NCBI GenBank assembly: GCA_007123065.1
Contig: SKSI01000144.1
Coordinates: 1-12,231, forward strand
DNA from: Bacteroidales bacterium
Lineage (GTDB): Bacteria; Bacteroidota; Bacteroidia; Bacteroidales; UBA7960
DNA length: 12,231 nucleotides
Reading direction: 5' to 3'
The notes under the pieces are model-generated. The model was given only the letters and a program-made list of their open reading frames with translations. It ran no database searches and was not told the origin of the DNA. This document shows positions 1-5,773 of this stretch, in pieces. The stretch's first letter is position 1. Each line of letters starts with the position of its first letter. Both the position numbers and the translations under genes were made by a program.

Positions 1-321
1 GTGACATTTCATTGCCAGCAAGCGGTGGAAAAGTATTTAAAATCTTACCTGATTTTCAAATCAATAACTTTTCGATTTTCACATGATTTAATATACCTTC
101 TTGAGCTAATAGTGCCTGATGACCCAGAATTTGAAACTTATTTTGAAATTGTAAGTGAACTTCAAAGTTATGCGGTTGAAGTAAGGTATCCCAACAAAAC
201 AATTTTTTTATCAAAAGACAAGGTCGAAAATGCAATGAAAATAGCAAAAGAAATCCGAACCTTGGTTGCAGGCAAAATGGGGATAAATATAGACTATAAT
301 AAAATAATTGACGACGAATAA
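1..321 (+). CDS. HEPN domain protein, 3' part (5' end outside the window)
   Basis: The frame is open from the first base, so this is the C-terminal part of a longer gene. The leading GTG is probably not the start, because family members usually carry about 25-30 more residues (an acidic helix) before the motif seen here at the very N-terminus. That motif, FHCQQAVEKYLKSYL, matches the FHAQQAxEKxLKAxL helix of PF05168-type HEPN proteins. SHDL (residues 27-30) and the VRYP segment (61-64) are also typical of this group. HEPN proteins are small four-helix bundles, often encoded beside a minimal nucleotidyltransferase (MNT) and acting as toxin-antitoxin or nucleotide-modifying pairs. The RNase-type Rx4-6H motif is not visible: only R25-x2-H28 is present. 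A catalytic RNase role is therefore doubtful. An MNT partner, if there is one, would lie upstream outside the window. No terminator follows; the attC-like inverted repeat begins 11 bp after the stop. Confidence 0.75.
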   Translation: MTFHCQQAVEKYLKSYLIFKSITFRFSHDLIYLLELIVPDDPEFETYFEIVSELQSYAVEVRYPNKTIFLSKDKVENAMKIAKEIRTLVAGKMGINIDYNKIIDDE

Positions 322-332
322 TTAAGCCTGTA

Positions 333-463
333 GCCAACATGCTATACCTGGCAATTGCGGGTGCAGTGCAGGTTTCGGGTTTTCTGCTTCGCATTATCTT
401 CTGTATCGGGGGATAGTTTAGCAGCCCGTAATCCGCAACTGCAGGTATAGCAGTCACGTTGGC
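333..463. repeat. 131-bp imperfect inverted repeat, attC-like (cassette recombination site candidate)
   Basis: The left arm at 333-360 and the right arm at 433-463 are reverse complements with interruptions. Paired blocks are GCCAAC (333-338) with GTTGGC (458-463), TGCTATACCTG (340-350) with CAGGTATAGCA, and TTGCGG (355-360) with CCGCAA. The right arm has about four extra bases in the spacer between the outer and inner blocks, and the left arm has one unpaired G. A central segment of about 72 bp separates the arms. Outer and inner paired boxes with bulged bases and a long variable centre are the architecture of integron attC sites, and the overall length fits. The outer box GTTGGCA only partly fits the classical GTTRRRY core, and no integrase is in view, so the assignment is tentative. 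The repeat sits between the HEPN gene and higB, where a cassette boundary would be expected. Confidence 0.55.
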
Positions 464-519
464 AAACATGCTGAGAAACATCCTGTATAAAATAAGTTCC
501 CAGATTGAGAATTTTATTA

Positions 520-527
520 TATCTTTG
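520..527 (+). promoter_or_regulatory. Promoter -7 box for higBA, flanked by an 11-bp direct repeat
   Basis: TATCTTTG at 520-527 is a perfect match to the Bacteroidota sigma-ABfr -7 consensus TAnnTTTG. It lies 18 bp before the ATG of higB, so the transcript leader would be very short. No clear -33 TTTG is seen at the usual spacing. The sequence CAGATTGAGAA occurs twice, at 501-511 upstream of the box and at 532-542 overlapping the expected transcription start. It is a plausible operator for HigA autorepression. Confidence 0.6.
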
Positions 528-544
528 TTCGCAGATTGAGAACT

Positions 545-841
545 ATGAAAAGGATATTTGCAAAAAGCACATTGAGAGAATTTTGGGAAAAACATCCTGA
601 TTCAGAGCAATATTTAAAGACTTGGTATGATACAGCGATGAATTCAGATTGGAGAACACCCAATGATGTTAAACAGAGTTATGCCAATGCAAGTATTCTA
701 AAAGACAGTAGGATTGTTCTTAATATTAAAGGCAACACATACCGATTGGTGATAAAATTCAATTTTGAACATCAATTAGCTTTTGTCCGATTCATAGGTG
801 CTCATTTGGATTATGACAAAATTGATGCTAATAGTATTTAA
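545..841 (+). CDS. higB: HigB-family type II toxin (ribosome-dependent mRNA interferase)
   Basis: The protein has 98 residues, the normal size for the PF09907 HigB_toxin family. It shows the family's characteristic N-terminal block STLREFWEKHPDSEQ, then the W-R-T-P-x-D-V-K segment, SILKDSRIVLNIKGN and the C-terminal FIGxHxDYDKID. HigB toxins have the RelE-like fold and cleave mRNA on the translating ribosome, stopping growth unless bound by HigA. I chose the ATG at 545. A TTG three codons upstream (536) is in frame but overlaps the likely transcription start, and the family begins directly with the M-K-R-I-type strand. The gene precedes its antitoxin, the toxin-first order that distinguishes higBA from most type II modules, with 11 bp to the higA ATG. 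No frameshift or internal stop is present, so the module looks intact. Expression is probably autoregulated through the promoter and repeats just upstream. Confidence 0.9.
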   Translation: MKRIFAKSTLREFWEKHPDSEQYLKTWYDTAMNSDWRTPNDVKQSYANASILKDSRIVLNIKGNTYRLVIKFNFEHQLAFVRFIGAHLDYDKIDANSI

Positions 842-852
842 AATTAGTGATT

Positions 853-1221
853 ATGGAAATAAAACCGATAAAAACAGATGCGGATTACAGAGCAGCATTG
901 AAAAGATTGGAAGAGATTTTCGATGCAAAACTCGGTACTCCTGAGAGTGATGAGTTAGAAATACTTGGATTAATGGTTGATGATTACGAAAACAAACATT
1001 ATCCAATCGAAGCTCCTGACCCGATTGAGGCGATTAAGATACGGATGGAAGAAATGCAGCTTAAACAAGTGGATTTGATTTCGGAGATTGGTGGAAAGAG
1101 TCGAGTTTCAGAGATTCTGAATCGTAAGCGCAGATTGACTGTTGATATGATTCGAAAATTGACAACCAGACTAAACATTTCAGCAAAAGTATTGATTGGT
1201 GATTATAAAATAACCGGATAA
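853..1221 (+). CDS. higA: HigA-type antitoxin with XRE helix-turn-helix
   Basis: This 122-residue protein matches COG5499-like HigA antitoxins. The N-terminal part carries the D-Y-R-A-A-L-x-R-L-E-E-I-F and E-S-D-E-L-E-I-L-x-L-M-V-D-D-Y-E blocks, then H-Y-P-I-E-A-P-D-P-I-E-A-I. The C-terminal half is a Cro/C1-type HTH: I-K-I-R-M-E-E-M-Q-L-K-Q-V-D-L, then G-G-K-S-R-V-S-E-I-L-N-R-K-R-x-L-T as the recognition region, and a last helix with I-R-K-L-T-T-R-L-N-I-S. It should bind and neutralise HigB and repress the operon through the HTH. A GTG two codons earlier (847) is an alternative start, but the ATG at 853 gives the family's M-E-I-K-P-I start. The gene begins 11 bp after the higB stop, so the two are surely co-transcribed. 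The next ORF starts 7 bp after this stop. Confidence 0.9.
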   Translation: MEIKPIKTDADYRAALKRLEEIFDAKLGTPESDELEILGLMVDDYENKHYPIEAPDPIEAIKIRMEEMQLKQVDLISEIGGKSRVSEILNRKRRLTVDMIRKLTTRLNISAKVLIGDYKITG

Positions 1222-1228
1222 TAAAGCA

Positions 1229-1633
1229 ATGAGCAAGACAGGATTAACAGACAAAGTTGATTTCATCTGCAAAAATCTGTCAATTACAGATGATCCGGAT
1301 TTTGGTTGTACTGTTGAATTTTCGGATACTATAGACAATGAAAACGAAAGCATAGACTATATAATCAACAATACAGAAAAATATTTATTGATTCACAGAA
1401 GTTATCCTGAGGATAGAGATGAAATTGATTGGTATACAGTTGAAACCTCAGAAAACGAAACAGAATTAAATCAAAAAGATAAAATCTTCATTAAACTTAA
1501 TAGCAGTCTTTTTGAAATTAATTGGTCCGGCTCAAAGCTGATTATAGGATTGGAATTAACTAATTCAGAATTAAATGATTTGAATAAAATTTTGAAGACC
1601 AGATTTAAGGATAAAATTATTCTACTTGATTAA
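1229..1633 (+). CDS. Small acidic protein of unknown function behind higBA
   Basis: A 134-residue ORF starting at an ATG 7 bp after the higA stop, so it is very probably the third gene of the higBA transcript. I do not recognise the family. The protein is rich in Asp, Glu, Asn and Ile/Leu and clearly acidic. It has no signal peptide or membrane segment, no cysteine cluster, and only two Cys (near residues 14 and 27). Predicted structure alternates short strands (for example KYLLIHRSYP, DWYTVET, KIFIKLNSSLFEINW, KLIIGLEL) and ends in a helix (NSELNDLNKILKTRF), so a compact alpha/beta fold is likely. Size, acidity and position recall immunity-type or cassette-borne small proteins, but that is inference only. 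It could be a co-transcribed passenger unrelated to the toxin-antitoxin pair. The coding frame is A/T-rich like its neighbours and shows no disruption. Confidence 0.7.
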   Translation: MSKTGLTDKVDFICKNLSITDDPDFGCTVEFSDTIDNENESIDYIINNTEKYLLIHRSYPEDRDEIDWYTVETSENETELNQKDKIFIKLNSSLFEINWSGSKLIIGLELTNSELNDLNKILKTRFKDKIILLD

Positions 1634-1692
1634 TATGCACGATTTGCCCGGGAATAATCGGGCCTTCAGACACAAAAGGATTCAGCAAACAA

Positions 1693-1723
1693 AAACCCCT
1701 GTATGTCGCTAATACAGGGGTTT
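1693..1723. terminator. Bidirectional intrinsic terminator between the accessory genes and tRNA-Gln
   Basis: CCCCTGTAT (1696-1704) pairs perfectly with ATACAGGGG (1712-1720) around a 7-base loop. Flanking AAA/TTT extends the stem to 12 bp (1693-1723). On the minus strand the hairpin is followed by a TTTTTGTTTG tail, which suits tRNA-Gln transcription. On the plus strand it is followed by a G and C interruption and then TTTTT, so it can also stop transcription leaving the higBA/unknown-gene transcript. Confidence 0.85.
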
Positions 1724-1737
1724 GCTTTTTATTGTTG

Positions 1738-1808
1738 TTGACCGACCAGGATTCGAACCTGGACAGACAGCTCCAAAAACTGTAGTGCTACCGTTACACC
1801 ATCGGTCA
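1738..1808 (-). tRNA. tRNA-Gln (anticodon UUG)
   Basis: Read on the minus strand, a complete 71-nt cloverleaf is present. The acceptor stem is TGACCGA with TCGGTCA. The D arm is GTG...CAC with the TAACGGTAG loop. The anticodon stem is ACAGT with GCTGT (ending in a T-G pair), and the 7-base loop TTTTGGA puts TTG at positions 34-36, which decodes CAA. The T arm is CCAGG, TTCGAAT, CCTGG. The discriminator base is A and no CCA is encoded, as is common in Bacteroidota. The anticodon arm resembles the Gln tRNA of other bacteria. The tRNA has its own promoter on the minus strand about 10 bp before the mature 5' end and a strong terminator 15 bp beyond its 3' end, so it is a single-gene unit. Confidence 0.95.
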
Positions 1809-1824
1809 ATCCGTTTTCGGTCGG

Positions 1825-1855
1825 CAAAGATAAAAATTATTTTAGTCAGCACAAA
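1825..1855 (-). promoter_or_regulatory. Promoter of tRNA-Gln
   Basis: On the minus strand a TTTG (-33 element, 1852-1855, within a run of T) is followed after 19 bp by TATCTTTG (1825-1832), a perfect TAnnTTTG -7 box. Element identity and the 19-bp spacing both fit the Bacteroidota housekeeping consensus. The start would fall near 1818, leaving a leader of roughly 10 nt before the tRNA. Confidence 0.8.
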
Positions 1856-1936
1856 AAAATCAAAAAAAAATGCAATGAAACGGCTTGTGGTAATGAAATA
1901 GATGTTAAAAACATGCGATGAACCTTCTTTTTTTTG

Positions 1937-1944
1937 TATTTTCG
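1937..1944 (+). promoter_or_regulatory. Probable -7 box upstream of the DUF2723 gene
   Basis: TATTTTCG at 1937-1944 matches TAnnTTTG except for one base and follows a run of eight T. No convincing -33 TTTG is found at 19-21 bp. The start would leave a leader of about 55-60 nt, A/T-rich and without a Shine-Dalgarno sequence, before the ATG at 2009. Confidence 0.4.
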
Positions 1945-2008
1945 CATTTCGTAATTCAACAAGTTTAATTCTTGTAAGCCACTCTTTATCAAATCAATAA
2001 ATCTAACT

Positions 2009-5000
2009 ATGGACGACATCTTATATCGCAGGATCAACAACTATATCGGTTGGGGCCTTTTTGCATTTGCCGCTTTAATGTACCTGCTTACTCTTGAGCC
2101 TACGGTTAGTTTCTGGGATGCCGGCGAACGAATTGCCGTATCATATAAACTGCAGATCGGTCACCCGCCGGGTGCACCACTCTACCAGATGATGGCCAGA
2201 GTATTCTCACTCTTTGCTCTAGGCGAGCTTTCCAGGGTTGCATTCTGGATCAATATGATGTCGGCAGTTGCCGGAGGAATGGCCGTGATGTTCCTGTTCT
2301 GGACCATTAATATACTGGCAAAGAAACTTCTTGTTGCCGGCCAGCAACTTTCAGTTACACAGGCAATGGTAATCTTCGGTAGCGGTCTGGTTGGTGCATT
2401 GACATTGACATTCAGCGATTCATTCTGGTTTACAGCAGTCGAAGCAGAGGTGTATGTGACATCTGCATTTCTTACCGCGTTCGTTTTCTGGGCCATCCTT
2501 CAATGGGAGGCCCGTGCCAATGAACCTGATGCCAATAAATGGCTGGTACTCATCTTTTACATCATTGGCTTGTCAATTGGCGTGCACCTGTTAAATCTCC
2601 TCGCGATACCTGCTATCGTGTTTGTATATTATTTTAAAAAATACACACCAACAAGAAAAGGGATTATCCTTACAGGGATTGTGGCAGTGACATTGCTCTA
2701 TTTTATTCAATCAATCCTGATACCCGGGATTATGCAGCTTGACTGGCGCTTTGAACGGTTTTTTGTGAACAGCATCGGGCTGCCATTTCATAGCGGCACG
2801 GTTATATTCTTTGTGCTGCTGATCGCATCCATTGTTTTCGGATTGTACTACACGCAGAAAAAGAAAAAAGTGGTCTGGAACACCATATTGCTTTGCTTTA
2901 CATTTATCGTGATCGGCTATTCGAGTTTCTTTATGTTGGTCATCCGTTCCAATGCACAGGTGCCGATCAACGAGAACGCACCCAAGGATGCATTGGCGAT
3001 GAAGGCATATCTGGGTCGTGAACAATACGGCGCATGGCCATTATTACATGGTCCCTATTACAATGCCCCTGTGATCGACCTGGAAGATGGCATTCCTGTC
3101 TGGGGAAAGAACCGTGAAACGGGCAGATATGAGATCATCAACCCGCGTAAAGAGCTTGAACCGGTTTACGATCCGCAATTTACGACCCTTTTCCCCCGAA
3201 TGTGGAGCAGTCGCGGACAGCATGCCCAGGGTTACGAAAGGTGGGGGAGGGTGCAGGGGCGCCCGGTTCGTGTTACCCAGTTTGATGGTTCATCGGAAGT
3301 GATTAACAAACCTACATTTGGCGAGAACCTGCGTTTCTTTTTTTCACATCAGGTCGGACACATGTACCTGCGTTATCTGATGTGGAACTTCAGCGGGCGT
3401 CAAAACGATATCCAGGGTCACGGGGGTCCTATGAACGGGAACTGGCTTACGGGTATCAATTTTATTGATGAATTGCGCCTCGGACCACAGTCTGACCTGC
3501 CCGAAAGTATAAAATCCAATCCCGGGTATAACCGCTATTATATGTTGCCCTTTCTGCTGGGTGTGATCGGTTTTCTCTTTCAGCTTAAACGCAGGCCTCA
3601 GGACGCCCTTGTCGTCGGACTGCTTTTCTTTATGACAGGTCTGGCCATTATCATATATCTGAACCAGACACCTTTTCAGCCAAGGGAACGCGACTACTCC
3701 TACATCGGGTCATTTTATGCCTTCTCCATTTGGGTTGGACTGGGTGTTATGGCTCTAATTGACGGACTTTCCCGAAAAATTAAAAGTCTGGATATAGCGG
3801 GCTCAGACAGAAAGAGTAAGGGTGCAGTGCTGGCCGTTATAGCCGTTTCCATCTTGCTGGTTCCGGCAAATATGGCAAGGGAGAACTGGAACGACCACGA
3901 CCGGTCGGGTAGATATGGCGCACGCGATGTGGCTGTCAACTATCTGGAGTCTTGTGCTCCTAATGCCATCATCTTTACAAATGGCGATAATGATACGTTT
4001 CCGCTATGGTATGCACAGGAGGTTGAAGGGGTAAGAACGGATATCAAAGTGGTCAATATGAGTTTGCTCAACACAGACTGGTACATTGATAACATGCTGC
4101 GCCGTAAAACGTATGATGCGTATCCGGTTCCTTTTAGCTTTGAACCACATCAGTACAGAGACGGCACAAGGGATTATGTATTTATGATTGAACGTCTTGA
4201 AGGCTTCCAGAATTTAAGCCGATTGATGGAGTTTGTCGGAAGTGATGCACAGAATACACGTATTCGCACAGGTCGGGGTTTTGAGGACTTTATCCCAACC
4301 AATAAATTCCGTCTTCCGGTTGATTCAGCCAAAGTCGTGGCGAATGGAACCGTCGCACCTGAAGATGCTCACCTGATCGTCGATGCCGTAGAGTGGGTGA
4401 TGCCCGGAAGCGGACTGAACAAGAACCATCTGATGGCATTGAATTTCCTGGCAAAAAACAATTGGGAACGTCCCGTCTATTTTGCGATTACAACCGGAAG
4501 TGATTCCTATATGGGCCTTGAAGAGTATTTTCAACTTGAAGGGATGGCATACCGCCTTGTGCCAATCCGTTCGGAACATGACAGGGTTGAACCCGGCCGT
4601 GTAAATACGACAATATTGTATGACAACGTTATGAATAAATTTCAGTGGGGCAATATGTCAGACCCTGATGTTTATCTTGATGAAGATCACAGACGGCTTA
4701 CGGTGAGCTTCAGGAACGTGATGCACAGATTGGCAAAAACTTTATTGCAAGAGAATAAGCCTGACTCGGCAGTTGCCGTCCTCGACAAGGCGATGGCAAT
4801 GATACCGGAGCATAATGTGCCCTACAATTATTTTACCTTGCTTATGGCCGAACATTACTATGAAGCCGGAGTTTACGAAAAAGGCAATGTCATCGCTGAA
4901 CGGATGATCGATATTCATGAGGAAAACCTGATCTATTATTTCCGTTTCCCGGGAGGGATTGCCGATCTTGTGTCCGATCACAAACATGAAAGCCTTGGAA

Positions 5001-5122
5001 TGTTGCAACGTATAAGTATCATCTGTGATATGTACAATCAGGACGAACTGGCAGACCGTGCTGAGCAGGTATTCGAAGCCTACTACGACCGATGGCTTAT
5101 GATGATGTCGGAACATCGATAG
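2009..5122 (+). CDS. DUF2723 (GT117-type) polytopic membrane glycosyltransferase
   Basis: This 1037-residue protein has the normal length for Bacteroidota DUF2723 proteins. The N-terminal region contains several hydrophobic helices and the family hallmarks: PTVSFWDAGE (31-40) followed by GHPPGAPL (51-58), V-E-A-E-V-Y (144-149), GVHLLNLLAIPA (191-202) and NENAPKDA (321-328). The acidic residues of WDAGE occupy the loop where GT-C enzymes place their catalytic Asp. A second membrane block (about 510-625) includes QTPFQPRERDYSY (553-565). A soluble region follows with GDNDTFPLWY (659-668), and the last ~130 residues look like TPR helices. DUF2723 is classed with GT-C glycosyltransferases (CAZy GT117), whose animal member TMEM260 is a protein O-mannosyltransferase. 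The bacterial substrate is unknown, so transfer of a lipid-linked sugar to exported protein or glycan is inference. The gene stands alone, with no glycan cluster beside it. The ATG at 2009 puts the first membrane helix at about residue 12. Confidence 0.88.
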   Translation: MDDILYRRINNYIGWGLFAFAALMYLLTLEPTVSFWDAGERIAVSYKLQIGHPPGAPLYQMMARVFSLFALGELSRVAFWINMMSAVAGGMAVMFLFWTINILAKKLLVAGQQLSVTQAMVIFGSGLVGALTLTFSDSFWFTAVEAEVYVTSAFLTAFVFWAILQWEARANEPDANKWLVLIFYIIGLSIGVHLLNLLAIPAIVFVYYFKKYTPTRKGIILTGIVAVTLLYFIQSILIPGIMQLDWRFERFFVNSIGLPFHSGTVIFFVLLIASIVFGLYYTQKKKKVVWNTILLCFTFIVIGYSSFFMLVIRSNAQVPINENAPKDALAMKAYLGREQYGAWPLLHGPYYNAPVIDLEDGIPVWGKNRETGRYEIINPRKELEPVYDPQFTTLFPRMWSSRGQHAQGYERWGRVQGRPVRVTQFDGSSEVINKPTFGENLRFFFSHQVGHMYLRYLMWNFSGRQNDIQGHGGPMNGNWLTGINFIDELRLGPQSDLPESIKSNPGYNRYYMLPFLLGVIGFLFQLKRRPQDALVVGLLFFMTGLAIIIYLNQTPFQPRERDYSYIGSFYAFSIWVGLGVMALIDGLSRKIKSLDIAGSDRKSKGAVLAVIAVSILLVPANMARENWNDHDRSGRYGARDVAVNYLESCAPNAIIFTNGDNDTFPLWYAQEVEGVRTDIKVVNMSLLNTDWYIDNMLRRKTYDAYPVPFSFEPHQYRDGTRDYVFMIERLEGFQNLSRLMEFVGSDAQNTRIRTGRGFEDFIPTNKFRLPVDSAKVVANGTVAPEDAHLIVDAVEWVMPGSGLNKNHLMALNFLAKNNWERPVYFAITTGSDSYMGLEEYFQLEGMAYRLVPIRSEHDRVEPGRVNTTILYDNVMNKFQWGNMSDPDVYLDEDHRRLTVSFRNVMHRLAKTLLQENKPDSAVAVLDKAMAMIPEHNVPYNYFTLLMAEHYYEAGVYEKGNVIAERMIDIHEENLIYYFRFPGGIADLVSDHKHESLGMLQRISIICDMYNQDELADRAEQVFEAYYDRWLMMMSEHR

Positions 5123-5144
5123 GCAATCTTTCGCTTAAAATCAT

Positions 5145-5172
5145 AATATGCTAAAAAACAGGCATATTTTTT
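5145..5172 (+). terminator. Weak intrinsic terminator candidate after the DUF2723 gene
   Basis: AATATGC (5145-5151) pairs with GCATATT (5162-5168) around a 10-base A-rich loop, followed by TTTT. The stem is short and A/T-rich, so termination would be inefficient and some read-through into rimP is possible. Confidence 0.4.
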
Positions 5173-5191
5173 CTGATTCAGAAAATTTGAT

Positions 5192-5199
5192 TACCTTTG
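5192..5199 (+). promoter_or_regulatory. Promoter -7 box of the rimP-nusA-infB operon
   Basis: TACCTTTG at 5192-5199 is a perfect TAnnTTTG element. The start would fall near 5206, giving a leader of about 65 nt. Upstream only a T-run with TTCTG (around 5167-5175) stands at roughly the -33 position, so the upstream element is weak. Confidence 0.65.
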
Positions 5200-5227
5200 C
5201 ACTGAATTTTTTCAGGCCGGGAAAGAC

Positions 5228-5248
5228 AAGGGGGCAATAAGTCCCCTT
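5228..5248 (+). promoter_or_regulatory. Leader hairpin ahead of rimP
   Basis: AAGGGGG (5228-5234) pairs with TCCCCTT (5242-5248), closing a 7-base loop (CAATAAG), with one G-U pair. It lies between the promoter and the rimP ATG, with CTTTATT following, so it could act as a leaky attenuator or a 5' stabilising stem. The U tract is poor for an efficient terminator. Confidence 0.45.
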
Positions 5249-5270
5249 CTTTATTGGAAAAAAGTCATCT

Positions 5271-5744
5271 ATGAATAAGCAAAAGATAACAGATATTGTT
5301 GATGAGCATCTGGCAGGAACGGATCGGTTCCTGGTATCGATGACCCTAAGCACTCAGAATCACATCAAGGTTTTTATTGATGGTGACAAAGGTGTGTCGG
5401 TTACAGACTGCATTGTATTAAGCAAATATATTGAATCTCATTTTGATCGTGATGCAGAGGACTTTAGCCTTGAGGTGTCTTCGGTAGGAGTGGGACAGCC
5501 GCTTGTTCTGACGCGTCAATACAGAAATAACGTTGGTCGCCGCCTGGCCATTAAGGCAAAAGATGACCGGCAGATGAAAGGTAAGCTCGTGGAAGCAACA
5601 GAAGACGGTATCTGGCTGGAACCAGATCTTGAAAAGAAAAAGAAAAAACAGAAAAAAGAGATACAAACAGAAACAGAATCAAAAGTTTTTATCATTTATG
5701 ATGACATTCTGGAAGCAAGAGTTCAGGTGTCCTTTAAGAAATAG
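5271..5744 (+). CDS. rimP: Ribosome maturation factor RimP
   Basis: The 157-residue protein has the RimP layout. An N-terminal alpha/beta domain (about 1-78) contains IKVFIDGDKGVSVTDC (32-47) and LEVSSVGVGQPL (67-78). A C-terminal Sm-like beta-barrel (about 82-155) contains R-Q-Y-R-N-N-V-G-R-R-L and ends in the I-Y-D-D-I-L-E-A-R-V strand. RimP binds the nascent 30S subunit and assists maturation of its S12/S19-containing part. Two features stand out. The usual Pro of the EVSSPG motif is Val (72). A Lys-rich loop (122-129, six or more Lys coded by a run of A-rich codons) enlarges the barrel, as is frequent in Bacteroidota. Position directly before nusA and infB confirms the assignment. The ATG at 5271 follows an A-rich leader without a Shine-Dalgarno sequence. 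nusA begins 29 bp downstream. Confidence 0.92.
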   Translation: MNKQKITDIVDEHLAGTDRFLVSMTLSTQNHIKVFIDGDKGVSVTDCIVLSKYIESHFDRDAEDFSLEVSSVGVGQPLVLTRQYRNNVGRRLAIKAKDDRQMKGKLVEATEDGIWLEPDLEKKKKKQKKEIQTETESKVFIIYDDILEARVQVSFKK

Positions 5745-5773
5745 AAGCATAACAAAAAAACAAAACAAAGAAG

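Noticed and set aside
56..595. 179-residue minus-strand open frame across the HEPN gene and the inverted repeat
   Set aside because: It runs antisense to the HEPN gene and through a palindromic noncoding region, and its translation shows no recognisable motif. It is best explained by chance.
1646..1663. Small hairpin (GCCCG with CGGGC) after the unknown acidic gene
   Set aside because: The stem is only 5 bp with no T tract, and a much stronger terminator follows 30 bp later.
5637..5660. A-rich run in rimP considered as a programmed frameshift site
   Set aside because: The zero frame continues into the conserved C-terminal strand, and no alternative frame gives a meaningful product. The Lys-rich loop explains the run.
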